From contig CAZITQ010000282.1 of NCBI GenBank assembly GCA_964542165.1, positions 1 to 10,430 on the forward strand: a stretch of DNA of 10,430 nucleotides. The letters run 5' to 3'. The notes beneath the pieces are model-generated. The model was given only the letters and a program-made list of their open reading frames with translations. It was not told the DNA's origin and searched no databases. This DNA is from CAYTBN01 sp964542165 (GTDB lineage: Bacteria > Myxococcota_A > UBA796 > UBA9615 > CAYRNR01). Made by a program: the position numbers and the translations under genes. Positions 6,428 to 10,430 of this stretch are shown here, one piece after another. The stretch's first letter is position 1, and each line of letters starts with the position of its first letter.

Positions 6428-6554
6428 AGAGACGGCGTCAGGCGCCTGATGCCTGATGCCCCCCCGCTCCTCATGCGCGTTTCCTTTCATCCGACCCGGT
6501 GTTAGCGTGGTCGCCAGCACCCCTGGGCCCTCTCGCGGGAGGGATGGAGGTTCC
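6428..6554 (+). promoter_or_regulatory. intergenic region with weak promoter and leader hairpin
   Basis: This 127-bp gap separates the ASH lipoprotein from the ASH/MopE-repeat lipoprotein. After a terminator-like hairpin (6434-6453), TTTCCT (6480-6485) and TTAGCG (6502-6507) at a 16-nt spacing are a weak promoter candidate. A second inverted repeat, CCCTCT-CGCG-GGAGGG (6528-6543), lies just before the GGAGG at 6546-6550 and could fold in the leader close to the ribosome binding site. Whether transcription restarts here or reads through is not decidable from sequence. Confidence 0.3.
6434..6453 (+). terminator. terminator-like hairpin after the ASH lipoprotein gene
   Basis: GGCGTCAGG and CCTGATGCC form a 9-bp complementary pair (one G-U) around a CG centre, effectively an 8-bp stem with a GCGC loop, starting 6 nt after the stop codon. 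A second copy of TGATGCC follows at once. There is no T-tract, so an intrinsic terminator is only moderately supported; it could equally protect the mRNA 3' end. Confidence 0.35.
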
Positions 6555-8300
6555 ATGTTCCTGCCTGAACACCGCCGGCGCGGTACGGCGCTGATCGCGG
6601 CGGTCCTCTGGACCTGGGCGCTCCTCGGCCTCGGTTGTCAGGACGTCAACATCACCCAGGAGAAGGGCCTCGTCCTCCTGGCGCCGACGTCGGTCGATTT
6701 CGGCACGGTGGCCACCGGACTGGTGGCCAGCCAGACCGCCTCGCTGAGCAACTCGGGCGGCGCCCGGGCCACGATCTCGTCGGTGACCGTCGAGGGCGGC
6801 GAGGGCGCATTCACCGTGGACCAGGGGTTCACCGGCGAGCTGGCCAAGGGCGAGTCGGTGGAGCTGATCCTGGGCTTCTCGGCAGACGCCGCCGGGGACT
6901 ACGAAGCCCAGCTCGTGGTGACCAGCGACGCCGAGAATCCCCAGGAGAAGTACCGGCTGTTCGCCTCGAGCCGCGATCCCCAGGTGTTCGTGTACCCGGA
7001 GTACATCGACTACGGCGTCACCGACGTCGGCCACAGCGAGACGTTCGCGGTCAGCCTGGAGAACGATGCCCTGGTCCACGTGACCATCAACGCGGTGAAC
7101 CTGACGCCCGCGGACGCCCCCTTCGATGTGGACCTGGCCGACCTGGGCGGCCAGACCCCGGCCCTGCTGGGCCCGGGCGTGACCGCCGACCTGCTGGTGA
7201 CCTTCGCCCCGGCCGACGGGGAACCGGTGGAGGCCATGCTGGCCCTGGACACCACCGACCCGACCCAGGCCCAGATCGTGGTGCCCCTGTACGGCAACGA
7301 CTGCGAGGCGACCTTCCACGCGGACTTCGACGGGGACGGGGACGGGGTGGTGTCCTGCGCCGGGGACTGCGACGACGGCGACGACACCGTCGGGCCCGGG
7401 GCCACCGAGGTCTGCGACGGCGTGGACCAGGACTGCGACGGCGTGGTCGACGAGGACACCGAGTGCAGCGACGACGACGGCGACGGGGTGCCCGAGATGT
7501 ACGGGGACTGCAACGACGCCGACCCCCACGTGGCCCCGGACCAGCCCGAGGTCGCCGACGGCGTGGACAACAACTGCAACGGCCTGGTGGACGAGAACCC
7601 CATGGCCGAGGACGACGACGGCGACGGCTACTCCGAGACCGGCGGCGACTGCGACGACACGGATCCCACGGTCTTCCCGGGCGCCGTCGAGGTCTGCGAC
7701 GGCATCGACAACGACTGCGACCTGGCCACCGACACGGACGAGGGCACCGAGTGCTACGACGACGACGGCGACGGCGTGACCGAGCAGCAGGGGGACTGCA
7801 ACGACGCGAACCCCGCGATCTACCTCGGCGCTCCGGACCAGGGGGCCGGCGTGGACTGGGACTGCGACGGCCAGGTCAACGGCGTGGACGGGGACAACGA
7901 CGGCTACACCGTCGACGGCGGGGACTGCGACGATCTGGTGGCCATGGTCCACCCGGGCGCGACGGAGATCCTCGACGGGCTGGACAACGACTGTGACGGC
8001 GTGATCGACGAGGGCACCGACTTCGCCGATGACGACGGGGACGGGTTCACCGAGGCGGACGGGGACTGCAACGACGGCGATCCCGACGCCTTCCCGGGCA
8101 ACGTGGAGCCCGAGGACGGCGTGGACAACAACTGCAACGGCTTCGTCGACGAGGGCAGCGACAACTTCGACGACGACTGGGACGGCTACACCGAGTACGG
8201 GGGCGACTGCGACGACTACGACAGCACGGTCAACCCCGGCGCGCCGGACCTGACGGTCGACGGGGTCGACAACGACTGCGACGGCGCGGACGGATCGTGA
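6555..8300 (+). CDS. lipoprotein with two ASH/Hydin-like domains and seven MopE-type Asp-rich repeats
   Basis: This encodes 581 residues. The ATG at 6555 has GGAGG with a short 4-nt spacer and starts a signal with lipobox L-L-G-L-G-C (Cys28); an upstream ATG at 6456 in frame lacks a signal and is rejected. Two Ig-like ASH domains follow, about 41-137 (V-D-F-G-T-V-A-T-G, S-N-S-G-G) and 143-246 (I-D-Y-G-V-T-D-V-G). From residue 257 to the end come seven units of the family named after Methylococcus MopE: G-D-C-D/N-D, P-G-A-x-E, D-G-x-D-N-D-C-D-G, joined by D-D-D-G-D-G linkers. The D-x-D-G-D-G loops suggest Ca2+ binding (inference); the family's copper name is not evidence for copper here. The layout reads as a lipid anchor, a beta stalk and an acidic repeat rod. 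The next gene follows after 14 bp, so the two form an operon. Confidence 0.9.
   Translation: MFLPEHRRRGTALIAAVLWTWALLGLGCQDVNITQEKGLVLLAPTSVDFGTVATGLVASQTASLSNSGGARATISSVTVEGGEGAFTVDQGFTGELAKGESVELILGFSADAAGDYEAQLVVTSDAENPQEKYRLFASSRDPQVFVYPEYIDYGVTDVGHSETFAVSLENDALVHVTINAVNLTPADAPFDVDLADLGGQTPALLGPGVTADLLVTFAPADGEPVEAMLALDTTDPTQAQIVVPLYGNDCEATFHADFDGDGDGVVSCAGDCDDGDDTVGPGATEVCDGVDQDCDGVVDEDTECSDDDGDGVPEMYGDCNDADPHVAPDQPEVADGVDNNCNGLVDENPMAEDDDGDGYSETGGDCDDTDPTVFPGAVEVCDGIDNDCDLATDTDEGTECYDDDGDGVTEQQGDCNDANPAIYLGAPDQGAGVDWDCDGQVNGVDGDNDGYTVDGGDCDDLVAMVHPGATEILDGLDNDCDGVIDEGTDFADDDGDGFTEADGDCNDGDPDAFPGNVEPEDGVDNNCNGFVDEGSDNFDDDWDGYTEYGGDCDDYDSTVNPGAPDLTVDGVDNDCDGADGS
7323..8297 (+). repeat. 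MopE-type coding repeat array, seven units
   Basis: Seven units of roughly 40-50 residues make up residues 257-581 of the lipoprotein. Units 1 and 3 carry an extra Cys pair (E-V-C-D-G and T-E-C); units 2, 4, 5, 6 and 7 lack both members. Unit 4 is the most diverged (G-A-G-V-D-W-D-C). The last linker has Trp in place of Gly in D-D-D-W-D-G. Asp is nearly always GAC, which makes the DNA itself highly repetitive. Confidence 0.9.
7407..7486 (+). repeat. near-identical 80-bp block shared with 9497-9576
   Basis: These 80 bases of unit 1 in the lipoprotein gene align without gaps to 9497-9576 (unit 4 of the next gene) with about six differences. They encode E-V-C-D-G-V-D-Q-D-C and T-E-C-S-D-D-D-G-D-G in both places. 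The Q in D-Q-D-C and the S after T-E-C occur in these two units only, so the two look like a recent copy or exchange and not just a shared motif. Confidence 0.75.
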
Positions 8301-8314
8301 GGATGGAGGACGCC

Positions 8315-10430
<2,116 letters not shown>

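Noticed and set aside
6425..6480. Possible UGA selenocysteine codon with a downstream hairpin (suggested by the nearby selB)
   Set aside because: The hairpin 6434-6453 follows the TGA of the ASH lipoprotein, and the frame stays open for a short way. But the loop lacks a recognisable SECIS signature, the extension has no conserved redox motif, and the protein already ends naturally.

Overview
The window looks like a piece of a very G+C-rich Gram-negative bacterial chromosome. It is dense in lipoproteins, PEGA-domain proteins and Asp-rich, Cys-containing repeat proteins. That mix is typical of Myxococcota and neighbouring former Deltaproteobacteria; the assignment is an inference from gene content. 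A 10-N gap flanked by long C and G homopolymers suggests a draft or metagenome assembly.

Layout, left to right. (1) A minus-strand pair: a four-PEGA-repeat envelope protein (999-2147), then 36 bp later a lipoprotein with Asp-rich C-x18-C repeats that runs off the left edge (1-962). (2) A divergent 246-bp intergenic region. (3) A plus-strand Cys-rich small lipoprotein (2394-2981), convergent with (4), a minus-strand operon in which selB (3950-5878, selenocysteine elongation factor) overlaps by 8 bp a downstream secreted PEGA protein (2991-3957). The PEGA gene is broken in this assembly. A corrupted second copy of its own sequence, plus the Ns, adds about 166 bp; removing exactly that offset restores one 266-codon frame. 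(5) A short divergent promoter region with overlapping -10-like boxes. (6) A plus-strand run of a small ASH/Hydin-like lipoprotein (5978-6427), a lipoprotein with two ASH-like domains followed by seven MopE-type repeats (6555-8300), and 14 bp later a secreted protein with a glutamine-amidotransferase-like N-domain and at least nine further MopE-type repeats (8315-10430, running off the right edge).

Seven of the eight genes encode exported envelope proteins; only SelB is cytoplasmic. The plus-strand lipoprotein/repeat genes share strong GGAGG ribosome binding sites. The most natural reading is a cell-surface module of Ca2+-binding (DxDGDG-type) Asp-rich repeat proteins with Ig-like (ASH, PEGA) stalk domains, interrupted by a selB operon. 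No mobile element, CRISPR array, tRNA or rRNA was seen. No stretch over 300 bases lacks a gene. The most informative observations are the reconstructable assembly error and a cysteine co-occurrence rule across the MopE-type repeats.
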